Part shown: one piece after another, positions 28,395-39,570 of the stretch
How the letters are laid out: each line of letters opens with the position of its first letter
How positions within the stretch are numbered: the first letter of the stretch is position 1
NCBI GenBank assembly: GCA_949751835.1
Contig: CATKHK010000006.1
Location: 744,001-808,000 of the forward strand
Direction: 5' to 3'
DNA length: 64,000 nucleotides
From: Blepharisma japonicum
Taxonomy: Eukaryota > Ciliophora > Heterotrichea > Heterotrichida > Blepharismidae
The notes under the pieces: model-generated
What the model was told of the DNA's origin: nothing
Seen by the model: the letters and a program-made list of their open reading frames with translations, nothing else
Database searches by the model: none
Program-made: the position numbers and the translations under genes

Positions 28395-30074
28395 CTATAA
28401 GGGGCCGCTTCCTCCTTCTGGAGTACTTCAATTAAGAAACTCTCCGACTGTTTTTATTTCGCATGCCTTGCAGTGCAAGCATTTTTGCTGGTCAATTTCC
28501 AGCTTTTCCTGTTCATACCTAAAAACTCCTCCTGGGCAGAATTTCTCTTCAATTCCTGCAAATTCTTTGCTTGACCTTTGAGTTTGCTGCTTTTCCATTC
28601 CCATTTTAATTTTAATAAAATCTGGCTGATCTGGGTCATTTTGTGTTCCCGATCTTCTGAGATTTGTTAATAAATCAAAAACTATTTTTTCATCAGGTGT
28701 AGGATACTGGATAGGCTTATACTCCCATGCATATTTGGTAGCCTCTGAGTCTTTTCAGGAATTTTCTGACTTTGCCCTTAGATTCAACTTAAGTCTGACT
28801 TCATCCTCGCTGTAATTGAGAGCTGCTAAATATAAGCCAATCCAAAAGTTTTTATTAAAGCACGACCTTATGTGTCTTACTGATATAAGTTCATCCCAAA
28901 TCCAAGACCTTCTATACTTTTCATAGTAATTATACAAGTCTTTTCCTTCAGCATCACCCTTCGATAAGGCTTCATGCAAGGCTTCAGCTGCAATCATCCC
29001 ACTCTTCATGGCTGTATGAGTGCCTTTCAGCTTTGCATAGTTTAGAAAGCCAGCTGAGTCTCCTATTAGCATCCCTCCTTGAAAAGTTATTTTTGGAACT
29101 GAAAAAAATCCTCCTTCAGTCAAAGTTCTTGCTCCGTATGCTAAACATTCTCCGCCTTCTAAATACTGTTTATAGAGTGAATGAGTCTTAAGACGTTGGA
29201 ATTCTTGGTAAGGGTTAATATAAGGGTTATTGTAGTCTAAGCTTATAACTAAGCCGACATGGACTTTATCTGCAGCTTGATGGTACATGAACCCTCTTCC
29301 TCTTGTAGATGGGTCAAGTGGTCAATTTAGAGTTTGGATAGCCAGACCTTCTTCAAATTTGTTAGGGTCAATTTTTCATACCTCTTTGATACCAAGACCG
29401 TAGGATTGGTCAATTGTATAACGTTCACCATCATCAAATCACCTTAAATTAAATCTTTTTATTATGCCTTCTGAGATACTCCCTTTAGATCCTTCTGCAA
29501 ATAAAGAGTGCTTGGCTTGGATTTCGATACCTTTCTGGTAGTCTTTTCGTGGCTGCCAGTTTTTTCCAATTCCAAAATCGCTACAAATTATACCGTCAAC
29601 GTATCCTTTTGGATTAATTAAGACTTCAGAGGCTGGAAAACTTGGATAAATTTGAACTCCAATGCTTTCTGCGTATTTTCCTAATCATCTGGTGGTTTCA
29701 CTGAGAGAAATTATATAATTGCCGTCATTATTCAAATATCCAGGCCTCATAAAGTTAGGTATGTTTAATGATTTCTTTTCAGTCAAAATTAAAGACTTGA
29801 ATTTTTTCACTGGGATTTTGATAGGGCTGTCCATATCACGTCAATTTGGGATGAGTTCATCAAGTGCTCTAGGTTCAAATAAGCATCCAGATACTATATG
29901 TGCGCCAACCTCTACACCTTTCTCTACAATTATTATTTGGTAGTCTGGGTTCAATTGTTTTAGTCTGATTCCAGCAGATAAGCCAGCAGGTCCTGCTCCC
30001 ACAATAACAACATCGCATTTAATTCTGTCACGCTGAACCATCAAAGAGCCAAAATTTCTTACTGCTTTCAGCAT
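28395..30074 (-). CDS. ETFDH: Electron transfer flavoprotein-ubiquinone oxidoreductase (ETF-QO)
   Basis: 559 residues. The inner-mitochondrial-membrane enzyme passes electrons from ETF (fatty acid and amino acid oxidation) to ubiquinone. The frame is kept only if TGA is Trp; at least seven such codons occur (for example RWLGK, RWFDDGE, EVWKIDP, LNWPLDP). Seen: FAD motif VVIVGAGPAGLSAG (residues 22-35), VEKGVEVGAHIVSG, the GGMLIGDSAGFLNYAKLKGTH region, and the C-terminal 4Fe-4S ligands CPGG and CLHCKAC followed by NWSTPEGGSGP. The last motif matches the family's NWVxPEGG with TGA as W. The N-terminus MLKAVRNFGSLMVQR fits a presequence. It lies 51 nt from the USP gene and 28 nt from the coiled-coil gene. 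Confidence 0.96.
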
Positions 30075-30102
30075 TATAAAGAATAAATTTTATAATAAAT
30101 CA

Positions 30103-33100
30103 TTAAATAATTTCGCTTTTTGTGGAACGAAGAGGATTAAAAGGACGATTTTTAAAAGAACTTGGAGAAGCTCTCATAAGTCGAGATTCAATATTCGGTG
30201 CAAATTGAGGCGAAATCAAAGGATCGTATCGCACTATCTTATGAGAGCTTTCTTCAGCCCTTTCCAAAGTCCTCTTTAGGCTTGATTCTGGCTCGAAACT
30301 GACTCTTCTTGTATCAGCTTGCTCTTGTGTTTGATTTATCTCAAATTCTTTTTCAGGATTTTTATAAAGCTTTCTTCTCTCCACACTTCCAGATTCTTTC
30401 AGCTCCCCTTCTAGCCCCACCATTTTTCTCTTATAATTCTGCATCTGTGCTTCAATTCTGCTTAGTTGAGATCTCATTATTTCTATTTCTCTTCTAGCAT
30501 TAATGGCATTTTCTTCTTGGTTCAAACCAACGCTATTTCTCAGATCATTTTCCAAAGCCATCAGTTGCCCCTCAATCCTTATCCTTTCTCTTTCACATAT
30601 TTCTATGTCTCCATGTGTTTTCATCATTTCTACTAATATCAATTGCAGATCACTATAAGGTATAGATGCTTGCAGCATTTTAAGAAAGCCTTCAAGCCCT
30701 TTTTTTTCTTTTAGAATCTGGTTTACTTTGTCCTCAAGCATTTTCAGTGCGAATACGTCACTTTCTGCAGTTGTTCGCCATTTGATAGTTTCTGAAGCAC
30801 TGAATTTGAGCTGGTCTTTAAGCTTATTATTTTCATCATTCAAGCTTTGAAGGTCTCTCTTAAGAGCTCCTGCTTCGTTTTGGAAAGACCTTGACTTGTT
30901 AAAGCTGCTTTCTCTGTCAATTTCGAGCTTGTTTTTCTCTTCAACTAAGGCTTCAACTTCTGACCTGAGGCTTCTTTCTCTGTCTTTTAGAGCAGCATCA
31001 TCAATTGATAAGGCGTCATAGCGTTGCTGTAATAGAAGCAATTTTTGGGCTGTGACTTGAGATTCTTGCTTTAGGTCAGAGTAGCTTCTGATTAACAGTT
31101 CAAGCTCTTTGCAGGTGGATAAAACCCAGTCTTCGAGAAGCTGAGTATTTTCTGGGAGATTTTCATTGTATTTTACAAGGAAATTTTTGAAAGCAGGGCT
31201 GATTGTAGAGGAGTAAGTTGATGCAGAAGCACAGACAGATCCAAAACTACTGAAAAATCCAGAAATAGTCGATAAACAGCTCTTAGCACTCTTCACGACC
31301 TTTTCTTTTTCTTGCAAATTGGCAGTAACTCTAGAAATTTCTTGTTTCAAACCGCCCAGCTCTTCACTTGCTATAGTTTTCCCTTCTCTTTCAAAATCTG
31401 CTTCCTCACGTGCCTGCTGAAGTTCCTTTTTTAGCAGCTCAATTTCATAATTTGCATCATCAATATAATTATCCCTATCCCTAATCATCTCATCCGCTTT
31501 TTGTAGTGCAAGGTTAAGTTCTTCTAATTTCGCTTTAAAACCAGCAGCTTCATCTTGCGACAATTTATGCGAACACTGTTCAGAGCTTAATTTTATTTCC
31601 ACCCTATGTAGCTCTGCTTCTAATTCTTCTTTTTCATGGGCCATTCTAACGAGTTCTTGATGGGTGTTTTCTGTAACAATTCTGTTTTCATTTTTTTCTT
31701 TTTTAAGAGCTTGGGCTTCCTTTTTTATTTTTTCAATTTCTTCTTCTTTGTCGGAAAGTTTGCTTTGAAGCTCGCTTATTTCTTCTGCAATTGCGAGTTC
31801 TCGTTTCAAAGCTTCTTGCTGCTCACCCCAGGCCTTTTGGAGTTCTTTTTGAAGGCCGTCGATCTGTCTGACTGACTGTCGAAGATCATCTTCTTTGCTT
31901 GTATTTAAAGAGTCTCGCATCTGCCGGAATTCTCGTTCTTTGTAAATTAAGGTTTCTTCAAGCTCTTGGGCTTTTTCTTCAGATTTCTTTTTATTTACTT
32001 TAAGTTCTTTAATACTGCTTTCAGAAGCTTCGAGAGATTCTTTTAAGTTATTCCGCTCCCTTAGCAACGAATTATAGTTTTCTTGCAAAGCATCTAGTTC
32101 TGCTTGTGTTTCTCTGAGTGTATTTGACAAGGTTGAGCTATTCGCTTGTAATGACTCATTTTTAGTCGTCAAACTTTGAATTTGCTGCTTTGCATCTTCA
32201 ATTTCTGTTGTTAATTTCCTTAACTTCTCACTCATACGCGAATTCTCTTCAGTTACGCTCTTTGCATCTCCGTCAATCTTACTCTTATCCCTCCTCACAA
32301 TTTCTAGCTCATCTTCTACCATTGATTTCATACTCTGCTCTTGGCTCAATATTTGCCTAACCTTCGAAAAATTCTCTTCCAGCTCTTTTTTCTCTTCCAA
32401 AATTCTTTCATATTCTTCTTTAAACTCTTTTTCCTTATGTGAAAATTCTTCTGCGTACTCTAACAGTGCATTTTTCTCGTCTTCTAATTTTTGGAGCTCT
32501 TCTTCTGCAAATGAAAGGGATTCAGCAGCTGCTTCCAGGTGCTTGTGAGAGGTAGACCTATCAATCAAAAGATTATTGTTTTCTTCGTTTATCTTTTTAA
32601 GCTGCTCAGACATGGCTGTAAGATGTGCTTCTTGGTCAGCAATTATGCTCTGGAGCTTTGAGATTTCTTTTCTTGTGGTATCACTAGATGTTTTTGTGTT
32701 GGTAAAGTCAACGAAAGCGTCAATGTCGCGATGAGAAATTCCTAGGGTTTCCATTTTTGCCTCCAATGCTTGTTTTAGGACTTCTATATAAGTTCGCTGC
32801 TCTTCTGAGAGAAGTGTTTCTGCTCTTAGGCTTTCTTCGAGATTGTTCTTTTCTTTTAGGACATCGCTATGCTGGTAGTAAATGGCTGCATAGAGTTCTT
32901 GCAGTTGGTTTAAAGTTAACTGAGTAGTGGGTGGAGGGAATGTGTAATTTTCAGCTAGAGGGACTTTAATTTGTGGGGATTTATTTTCCCTTTTGGCTTG
33001 AGAGCTTTGCGGGCTATAGCCTTCAGGAAATTTCCCGAGATGTTCAGGGTTTACTGGAAAAGGATGATTTGGACAAAACTCTGAAATTCTTTTTTCACAT

Positions 33101-33258
33101 AGGATTTTATATTGTTCTAAGTTTCTAAGTCTTTGGGCTTGCGATCTAACTTTTTCTCGCAGCTGATTAGCGACCTCTACCTCTTCACTTGGAGCATACT
33201 CGACTCCATCCTCTTGCGAATCTCCTTGAGACAAATTACGTCGAAACGATTCTTCCAT
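30103..33258 (-). CDS. Long coiled-coil protein, function unknown
   Basis: 1,051 residues from the first ATG (33258). Apart from a Pro-containing N-terminal 130 residues (FCPNHPFPVNPEHLGKFPEG), nearly the whole chain is heptad-rich coiled coil with many Glu, Lys, Leu and Gln, interrupted near residue 670-720 by a Ser/Phe-rich stretch (STISGFFSSFGSVCAS). The C-terminal 90 residues are basic and Ser/Arg-rich (RRVSFEPESSLKRT, RLMRASPSSFKNRPF). The architecture suits a centriolar, basal-body or fibre protein, but I do not recognise a family. All three visible neighbours on this strand are close (28 nt and 42 nt). Confidence 0.8.
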   Translation of the reverse strand: MEESFRRNLSQGDSQEDGVEYAPSEEVEVANQLREKVRSQAQRLRNLEQYKILCEKRISEFCPNHPFPVNPEHLGKFPEGYSPQSSQAKRENKSPQIKVPLAENYTFPPPTTQLTLNQLQELYAAIYYQHSDVLKEKNNLEESLRAETLLSEEQRTYIEVLKQALEAKMETLGISHRDIDAFVDFTNTKTSSDTTRKEISKLQSIIADQEAHLTAMSEQLKKINEENNNLLIDRSTSHKHLEAAAESLSFAEEELQKLEDEKNALLEYAEEFSHKEKEFKEEYERILEEKKELEENFSKVRQILSQEQSMKSMVEDELEIVRRDKSKIDGDAKSVTEENSRMSEKLRKLTTEIEDAKQQIQSLTTKNESLQANSSTLSNTLRETQAELDALQENYNSLLRERNNLKESLEASESSIKELKVNKKKSEEKAQELEETLIYKEREFRQMRDSLNTSKEDDLRQSVRQIDGLQKELQKAWGEQQEALKRELAIAEEISELQSKLSDKEEEIEKIKKEAQALKKEKNENRIVTENTHQELVRMAHEKEELEAELHRVEIKLSSEQCSHKLSQDEAAGFKAKLEELNLALQKADEMIRDRDNYIDDANYEIELLKKELQQAREEADFEREGKTIASEELGGLKQEISRVTANLQEKEKVVKSAKSCLSTISGFFSSFGSVCASASTYSSTISPAFKNFLVKYNENLPENTQLLEDWVLSTCKELELLIRSYSDLKQESQVTAQKLLLLQQRYDALSIDDAALKDRERSLRSEVEALVEEKNKLEIDRESSFNKSRSFQNEAGALKRDLQSLNDENNKLKDQLKFSASETIKWRTTAESDVFALKMLEDKVNQILKEKKGLEGFLKMLQASIPYSDLQLILVEMMKTHGDIEICERERIRIEGQLMALENDLRNSVGLNQEENAINARREIEIMRSQLSRIEAQMQNYKRKMVGLEGELKESGSVERRKLYKNPEKEFEINQTQEQADTRRVSFEPESSLKRTLERAEESSHKIVRYDPLISPQFAPNIESRLMRASPSSFKNRPFNPLRSTKSEII

Positions 33259-33300
33259 TTTAAATATCAAACGAATTTAAATAATCTTATTAAATTGTTG

Positions 33301-34809
33301 CTATTCAATAGAATAATGGAAATTAGTTTCAGGCACAGGCTGAATCCACTCAAACGCAGTTCGATGAGTTGTGTCCCAATTCACTTTGCCACTGCCTACA
33401 TCGAAGTGGTTCTTTCTAAGGTTTTTAATTAAGTTGGGGTCAGGCTTTGAAACATCCTGAAGAGAGTTCTTAAAATCTGTCCTCTGAGTTGAATTAAATA
33501 AAGGGGATTCCGCTCCATATTGAAAATGGGTCGCTCTCAGGTCATCTAAGCTTTTTTTATCAAGCTCGCTCTTTTTGCCTTTTCCTTTGCCAATTTGGCT
33601 TGAAGTAGTTTTATAGCTGTCTCCTCCCACTCCTAATACGAAATGATGACCACTAAGGTAAGCCTTCAAGTTATGGTCAAGACCTCTTTGTTCAGAATTT
33701 TCGCTCACAGGCCGAAATGAATCTTGGGCTTCACTTTTGTTTGCAGGCGGATTGGAGCCAAAAACTATATGGGAAGACCAGTCAGACGCATGATCTCTTG
33801 CTTTTTGGGTTTCTGATAAATTTTTTCCTTCGTGATTTTCACTATAAGCAGTTGACCAAGGCTTCTTTTCAGTCCCCAGCAAAAAGTGGGTTTTTCGCAG
33901 TGCGACCGAGCTAGATTTCGGAGTTTCAACAGATGATGAGTGGAAGTTTTTATAAGAAGTTGACTCTGCATCATAATTTGGCTTATCACTTCCAAATAAA
34001 AAATGTGATGCCCTTAAATCACTAAGTTTTTCATAATTTAGCTCTTCTTTGCTATTTCCTTTATTATTGAAATTTGTCTGGGTCATCGAAGCCATATCTC
34101 CTTTTACGTTCCCAAGTTGAAAATTCTGTTTTCTTAGGCTCTTGGAAAGCTCTTTAAAGCCTATAGCTTTTGAGTTTTCTTTCGGCCCGAAATCTTGCTT
34201 ATTTGTGCTTGTATATGTCACAGGAGTGTTGCCTACTTGAAAGTGACAAGCTCTCAGATCTTTTTTTATCTTTAACAAGTCAGACTCACTGGTTCTCTGA
34301 GCTGTCTTGGGCCCGTAAGCTGACTTCGCAATTGATTCAAGGCTAATTGGATCTTGCCCAAAAATGAAATGGTGCTGCCGGAGAGATCGGTCAACATTCA
34401 TTCCTTCTACTAGGCAAGTGGCTGGTCTTTCATTTGGGACAAAAGATTTAGAGGATGTGGTATTGTAATCTGCCGAATCAGATCCAAGCTCAAAGTGATG
34501 TTTTCGTAAGTCACCTTTTACTTCTGATTGGGCTTGAACTCCTGACGATTTGAAGTTCTGAAACCTAGACATAGTCTCAGTTTTCGAGAACAATGGGGCG
34601 CTGCCAGTTCCCAAATCAAAATGGGATTTACGAATATTTTTCCTCATATCTGGGTCTTGTTTTGATGTATTAAAACCTTTACTGTCTAAGAAATTTGCAT
34701 GAGATGTGGATTTATAGTTGGGTCCGTCTCCACCAAGAACAAAATGAGTTTTGCGAAGTTGGTCTGCTAGTTTCAACCTTTGGTCTCTTGTCATATAACT
34801 GCCCTGCAT
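33301..34809 (-). CDS. Protein of 12 'LRxxHFxLG' repeats, possible axonemal protein
   Basis: 502 residues from ATG 34809. Almost the whole chain is 12 repeats of about 40 residues with the core LR[KA].HF.LG.D...Y.ST....F: for example LRKTHFVLGGDGPNY, LRKHHFELGSDSADY, LRACHFQVGNTPVTY, LRATHFQYGAESPLF and LRKNHFDVGSGKVNW. The linkers vary and are Ser/Lys-rich. Repeats of this size with a conserved His-Phe and Leu-Gly are typical of proteins that bind along microtubule doublets, so a ciliary microtubule-associated or microtubule inner protein is suggested. I cannot name the family with certainty. The last two repeats end in ..FEWIQPVPETNFHYSIE. Confidence 0.75.
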   Translation of the reverse strand: MQGSYMTRDQRLKLADQLRKTHFVLGGDGPNYKSTSHANFLDSKGFNTSKQDPDMRKNIRKSHFDLGTGSAPLFSKTETMSRFQNFKSSGVQAQSEVKGDLRKHHFELGSDSADYNTTSSKSFVPNERPATCLVEGMNVDRSLRQHHFIFGQDPISLESIAKSAYGPKTAQRTSESDLLKIKKDLRACHFQVGNTPVTYTSTNKQDFGPKENSKAIGFKELSKSLRKQNFQLGNVKGDMASMTQTNFNNKGNSKEELNYEKLSDLRASHFLFGSDKPNYDAESTSYKNFHSSSVETPKSSSVALRKTHFLLGTEKKPWSTAYSENHEGKNLSETQKARDHASDWSSHIVFGSNPPANKSEAQDSFRPVSENSEQRGLDHNLKAYLSGHHFVLGVGGDSYKTTSSQIGKGKGKKSELDKKSLDDLRATHFQYGAESPLFNSTQRTDFKNSLQDVSKPDPNLIKNLRKNHFDVGSGKVNWDTTHRTAFEWIQPVPETNFHYSIE

Positions 34810-35188
34810 ATTGAATTTCTTAAAAATAATTATCAAAGCTCAAAATGTTTGATATCAGCAAATATATATTTAGAATTATCTGCTTCCCAATTTAGGAAAA
34901 AGTAATATAATAGGTAAAATTCGCTTTAATTATTTTAGTTTGAAATATCGCTATCGAAATATGCATAGAAATAAAATAATTCTATAATATAAAAAATATA
35001 ATATATATTAAATTAGTAAAGCAAATGCTTTATTTCTTGCCTTTTTATTATTAACAAGTTAAATTAATGGAATCATAATAAAATTTGAAATTCTATAAAA
35101 CTCAGAAGAAGTTAAGCAATAGGCTCTGCAATTTAAATCTTCTCGGAATTAAAAATGATAAACTCTTTTTCAACAGTTATATAAAATT
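34810..35188. other. Intergenic, divergent promoter region
   Basis: 379 nt of AT-rich sequence between two divergently transcribed genes. No coding frame or structure seen. Confidence 0.5.
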
Positions 35189-38100
35189 ATGTCTTACCCC
35201 TACATGTAATTGAAACTCAGGAAATTTGACAATAAATCTCCCATCACAATCAACGACGAGTTTTCAAGCAAAGAAGAGGAAGAGCAACTGTTTGAAAAGC
35301 GGCTTCCAGTCCCTGCAAGACCTGTGAGTGCCAAAAATTCTGAATTTAAAGCTTCGAAAACTCCCAAAAAGAAACTGGCACGGCCCACCTCAGCAAGCAA
35401 AAACATTTTCCCAGTCCGAAACATTATGCAACAGCGAAGAGTCACTGACCCACTTGCCCTGGCCAGACTTCGTCCTAAGAACATTCCCATGGATAAAGAA
35501 AGGCTTTATGACGAAAACATGGCCCTTAAGATGAAAATCAACAGCTTAAGCGAAGACATTGTCATACTCAAAACTAAGCTCAACCAGTCTGAACGGGAAA
35601 TCATCAAAAAAGAAGGCTTTTTTGGAGACACCAAAAATCGAGGCGACAAATTCAGTGCTCAAAACCTCAAGAGTCTGCATTTAATTACGAGTCTTAAGCA
35701 AACCATTAAGGAGTTAAGGCTTCAGTTGCAAGCAAAGGACGAAGACATCATACTGTTGAGAAAAAATTTGAAATCTACTAAGCAATCTGAGCTGGAAGTA
35801 GAAATTCAAGCTTATATTGATGAATGTACGAGGCTAAGACATCACCTTGAAGAAGTCATGCAGCAAAGAGATGCTGGGAACTCCCAAGGATTTGGCAATT
35901 TTGAAGAGCAGAACTACCAGCAACTTGCTATGATAAACAACCTGAAAAAAGAAAACGCAGAGCTCACGAATAATTTGAACCAAACTAAAGAAGAAGCACT
36001 TAGGTGGAGGGAAAAAGCTACAGAACTCGAAAGAAACAAAAAGAAAAGACCAACGTCAAAAAAAACTGAAGTTAACAATTTGAAAACAGAAATCCAGCAC
36101 TTGAAAATGAAGCTTACCAATGGTGAACAAGAAATAAACCAAAAAGACTCCGAAGCCAAGTCAGAAATCGAAAAACTCATCAAAGCAAACCAAGAACTCG
36201 CTCAAAAATCCCAAATCTCCGAGTCAAAACTAAAGGAGCAATCAGCAATAATAGAGCAGCTACGCACACAAGTATCAAACCTTCAAAAAGAGATGCAGAA
36301 AGCCCATAGGAACACACAATTTGTAGATAATTCAGGATCCAACATGGTTCAGAAAATGGGCAACCCTCCAAAGCTTTTCAAGCTTATCAACCAAGTCATT
36401 ACAAAGAAAAGAATGCTCATTACTGTATTTTTATCGCTGCTAGATACAAATAATAATGGGTACATTGAAGTCGAAGAATTCATAAGAGGCATGAAAGTCC
36501 ATGGACAGCAAGTCAAAAAAAAGCATATAGAAGACGCTATGCGAGAAGTCACAGGAAAAGTCAGCAATTTTATACATCTGAGGACTCTGGAGGATGCTTT
36601 CGAGAGGTATGAATATTCAAATTCACCGCCAAGTGCTAGCAGCGAAGACGAAGTGGCTCCTGCTAAGCCTGCTCCGAAGGTGCCAGGTCTAAAAGAAGAG
36701 AAAAAGGAGTTGCCGATTTTGAGTGCTAATAAAGTTGTCAGTCCTTTAAATTTAGATGCAGAAACTCCTGTCATGGAAAATAGCCCTGGGATACCACAAA
36801 AACAAGAAGAAGTCAAAAAATTGACTGAAAGTAAAGCAAAAACTGGTGAAATTTCAAAACCAGAACCACAAAAGCCTCAGCCAGAAATTCAGAAGAAAGT
36901 AGAAGAAGCCAAGATTCCAGCAAAACCTTCATCCCTTGATATTAGTCCACCCCAAAATAAAGAAATCAAGCCTGCTGAGAAAGTTCCGCACCCTCCAAAG
37001 GAAATTCCTCCTCTTCAAAATATCCCTCTAAAAGAAGTCCCGCTTCTTCAAAACATCCCTCCAAAAGAACCTCCTAAGCCAATTCAGCCACAGCCACCGA
37101 AAGAGCCTGAAATTCCAACAATTAAGGCTTCTCAAATAACTCAAATAATTAAGCACATCTCTATGAGAATGCAGCTAAACCGTCTGCCAAAAAACAAGCT
37201 AATGCAGGTTCTATTTGGTTCTGGCTATAACAAAGACACGCTAATGAGCAAAGAAGAAATAAAAGAAATTCTTTCTAAAGCTCCACTAAATTTCACCAAC
37301 GAAGCTGAGCTTGATAATTTCTGCAGATTCCTGGTTGAGCCTGAAAGTGAAAAAATCCCTATTAGCGTCCAAAAGAATGCCAAAGCTTCAAGAAAAGATA
37401 TAGGAATCAAGCTTTACAAGATCCTTGACGAATGAGACGTTTTTTCCCAAGAAGATGAAAATGACTTTGACGAGCAGCTGTACAGAATTATCAGCAAGCA
37501 TAAAGATGGACTTAAAAAAGCATGCAAGATTAAAGATCCCAACAAAACAGGCCTCATTACTTTGGATTACTTCTGCGATGTCTTAAAAGACTTGAAAATT
37601 GAGTTTCCTCCAAAAATCATGAGGTATATGACTTTATTATTTTACTCGAATAAGCTGGAGCTAAACTCAGTCCCTTATAAACATTTTATCAAAGCTTATA
37701 AATCTCCACCCGAAGAAGAAGAAGAGTATGAAGAAGACTACGAAGGGGAAGAAAAAAATGAAGAGGAAGAAGAAGAGCTGACTGATGAAAGTCGAGCCAA
37801 AATAGTCAGGCATTATTTAGAAATCATCGCAGAAGCCTTAAAGGACCAGAAAAAGGCAGTGAGAGATGCTTTCAAATATGATAAAAATGGGTTTATAAAT
37901 CCTGACGGCTTCATAGATGGCTTGAAAAACCTTGGCATTGATGATATTGAAGACGAACTGTTAGTACTTATCATTGAATCTTTGCAGTATGAAGAAGAAA
38001 CCAGTGAAATGTACATCAGCGTTGAAGAGCTAGAAGAAATTTTGGAGCACTATGGAGTGCCGATCAAGAGTCATGAATATTCCAATGTTGAAGATTATGA

Positions 38101-39373
38101 AGAAGGAGAACAGTCTCCTGGAAGCGATATAAGGAAGATCACAAACCAGTTTGCTGCAACAGAAGGCGAGAGAATCAAAAAAGTATCAATGCTTGAGTCC
38201 TCTGTCAGCTCCAGTGACAAGAGAGATGAGAGCGTCCCTGACTCCCTCCCTAGTGAAGCATTTTCTGCAAAAATGCATAAAGAAGAGCCTGCAAAAGAAA
38301 TTAATTTTGAAAACCCAAGCCAGCACAAAGCATTTGGAAACGTCGCTTCAATAGAAGAACTGGTTAAGAGCCAAAAATCAAGCTCTAGTTCCAGCTCTTC
38401 ATCTAGAAAATCTAGTGTATCAAGCAAAAAGAAATCAAGATCTTCTTCATCTAAAAAGTCCAGCATATCAAGCAAAAAGAAGTCAAAGTCCAGCCCATCA
38501 GATGAAGAGTATGTATCAGACTATAAGAGTGATAAAAACGAGAATAAATCGGATAAAGAAGAAAAGAAAAGCAATAATCGATATAAGGAGAAATCTCCCT
38601 CTGAAGAGTCTCGAAAGGATGAGTATTCTGACTATGAAAGCGACCATGACAAAGAAACACAAAAAGCTAGCCATGAAGAAGCTAAAAAGGGAGCCGGAGT
38701 GCCTTTACTATCTCATAACAAATCTGAAAGTGATTCAGATAAAATAACACCAAGGTCACAAATTTCAGATTCTTCCTATTCAAGTGAGAAGAAAAGTATT
38801 GGAGGCCAAGGTAAAAAAACAGATTACGAAGAAAAAGTATCTGATAGCGACGTAAGTGAGAAGTCAAAGAGCTCTAAAGCAAGTTTTAATGAAAAGAAAG
38901 TCGCTTCAGATAAAAATTTATCTAATGATAAGCATCAAAAATCTGAAGTAAGCTATGAAGAAGAGCAAAACTCTAGCTCGGTTTCTGAATCCAGTGAAAA
39001 GGGTAAAGCCGCTTTTGAATACGAAAAGCCAAGCAAACCACTAGAGCAGATTCCTCTGAAGGTAAATCAACCTCCTCAAACAATTCCTCTGAAGATAGAC
39101 AGCAATCGTTCTCCTCCTCAATTGCCAGAATCAAGCAACAATGAAGAAAGTCCATACGAATCAGAAATTGAATATTCTCCTCATTCCTCAAACTATGAAG
39201 AAGAAGAGGAAAAAGTAATTCAGGCTAAGCCTGAGCCACCAAAGATCGAAAAAGTTGAAGAACCTGAAGAAGATATTGAAGAAAGCATAGAGTCAAAAAA
39301 GTCCGAAGAAGAATATAATAGTGACTATGACTCTGATAAAGGTGGGTCTAGTTCTGGTTCAATAACCTTATAA
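35189..39373 (+). CDS. EF-hand and coiled-coil protein with acidic Ser/Lys-rich tail
   Basis: Joined 35189-35205 and 35221-39373, 1,389 residues; the frame continues through TGA at 37433 (ILDEWDVFSQEDEN). After the splice the start reads MSYPYMKFDNKSPITIND. Residues about 90-370 form coiled coil (ERLYDENMALKMKI, TIKELRLQLQAKDEDIILLR, VEIQAYIDECTRLRHHLEE), similar in style to IQCE-type ciliary proteins. A canonical EF-hand loop follows (DTNNNGYIEVEEF, about residue 415). A Pro/Lys linker and further EF-like segments come next (DPNKTGLITLDYF, KNGFINPDGFIDGL). The last 400 residues are low-complexity Ser/Glu/Lys. A Ca2+-responsive cytoskeletal or ciliary role is inference. Confidence 0.8.
35206..35220 (+). 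other. 15-nt intron near the start of the EF-hand gene
   Basis: The intron is gtaattgaaactcag. Splicing turns ATG TCT TAC CCC TAC AT|G AAA TTT into one frame and creates MSYPYMKFD. Unspliced, the frame is ..ATG TAA. Exon 1 is only 17 nt of coding sequence. Confidence 0.88.
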
Positions 39374-39570
39374 TGATATTTCATATAGAATTAAATTAAA
39401 TATGTAAGAAAGCTCAAAATTTTTCAACAAAAATGAAAGGCAGTCATAAATTTTCATTTATAATATAAAACCCTTATTAATACAAAACAGCCAGAAATTA
39501 GGGAAAGTGCTGTTTTTTATATGTAAACCGGATTTTTCTAATATAAAAAGGTTTTTTTAAATAAGTGAAA

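Noticed and set aside
39480-39525. ACAGC...GCTGT hairpin followed by T-run as a bacterial-type terminator
   Set aside because: The stem is only five base pairs with a long loop, and intrinsic terminators are not expected in a nuclear genome.
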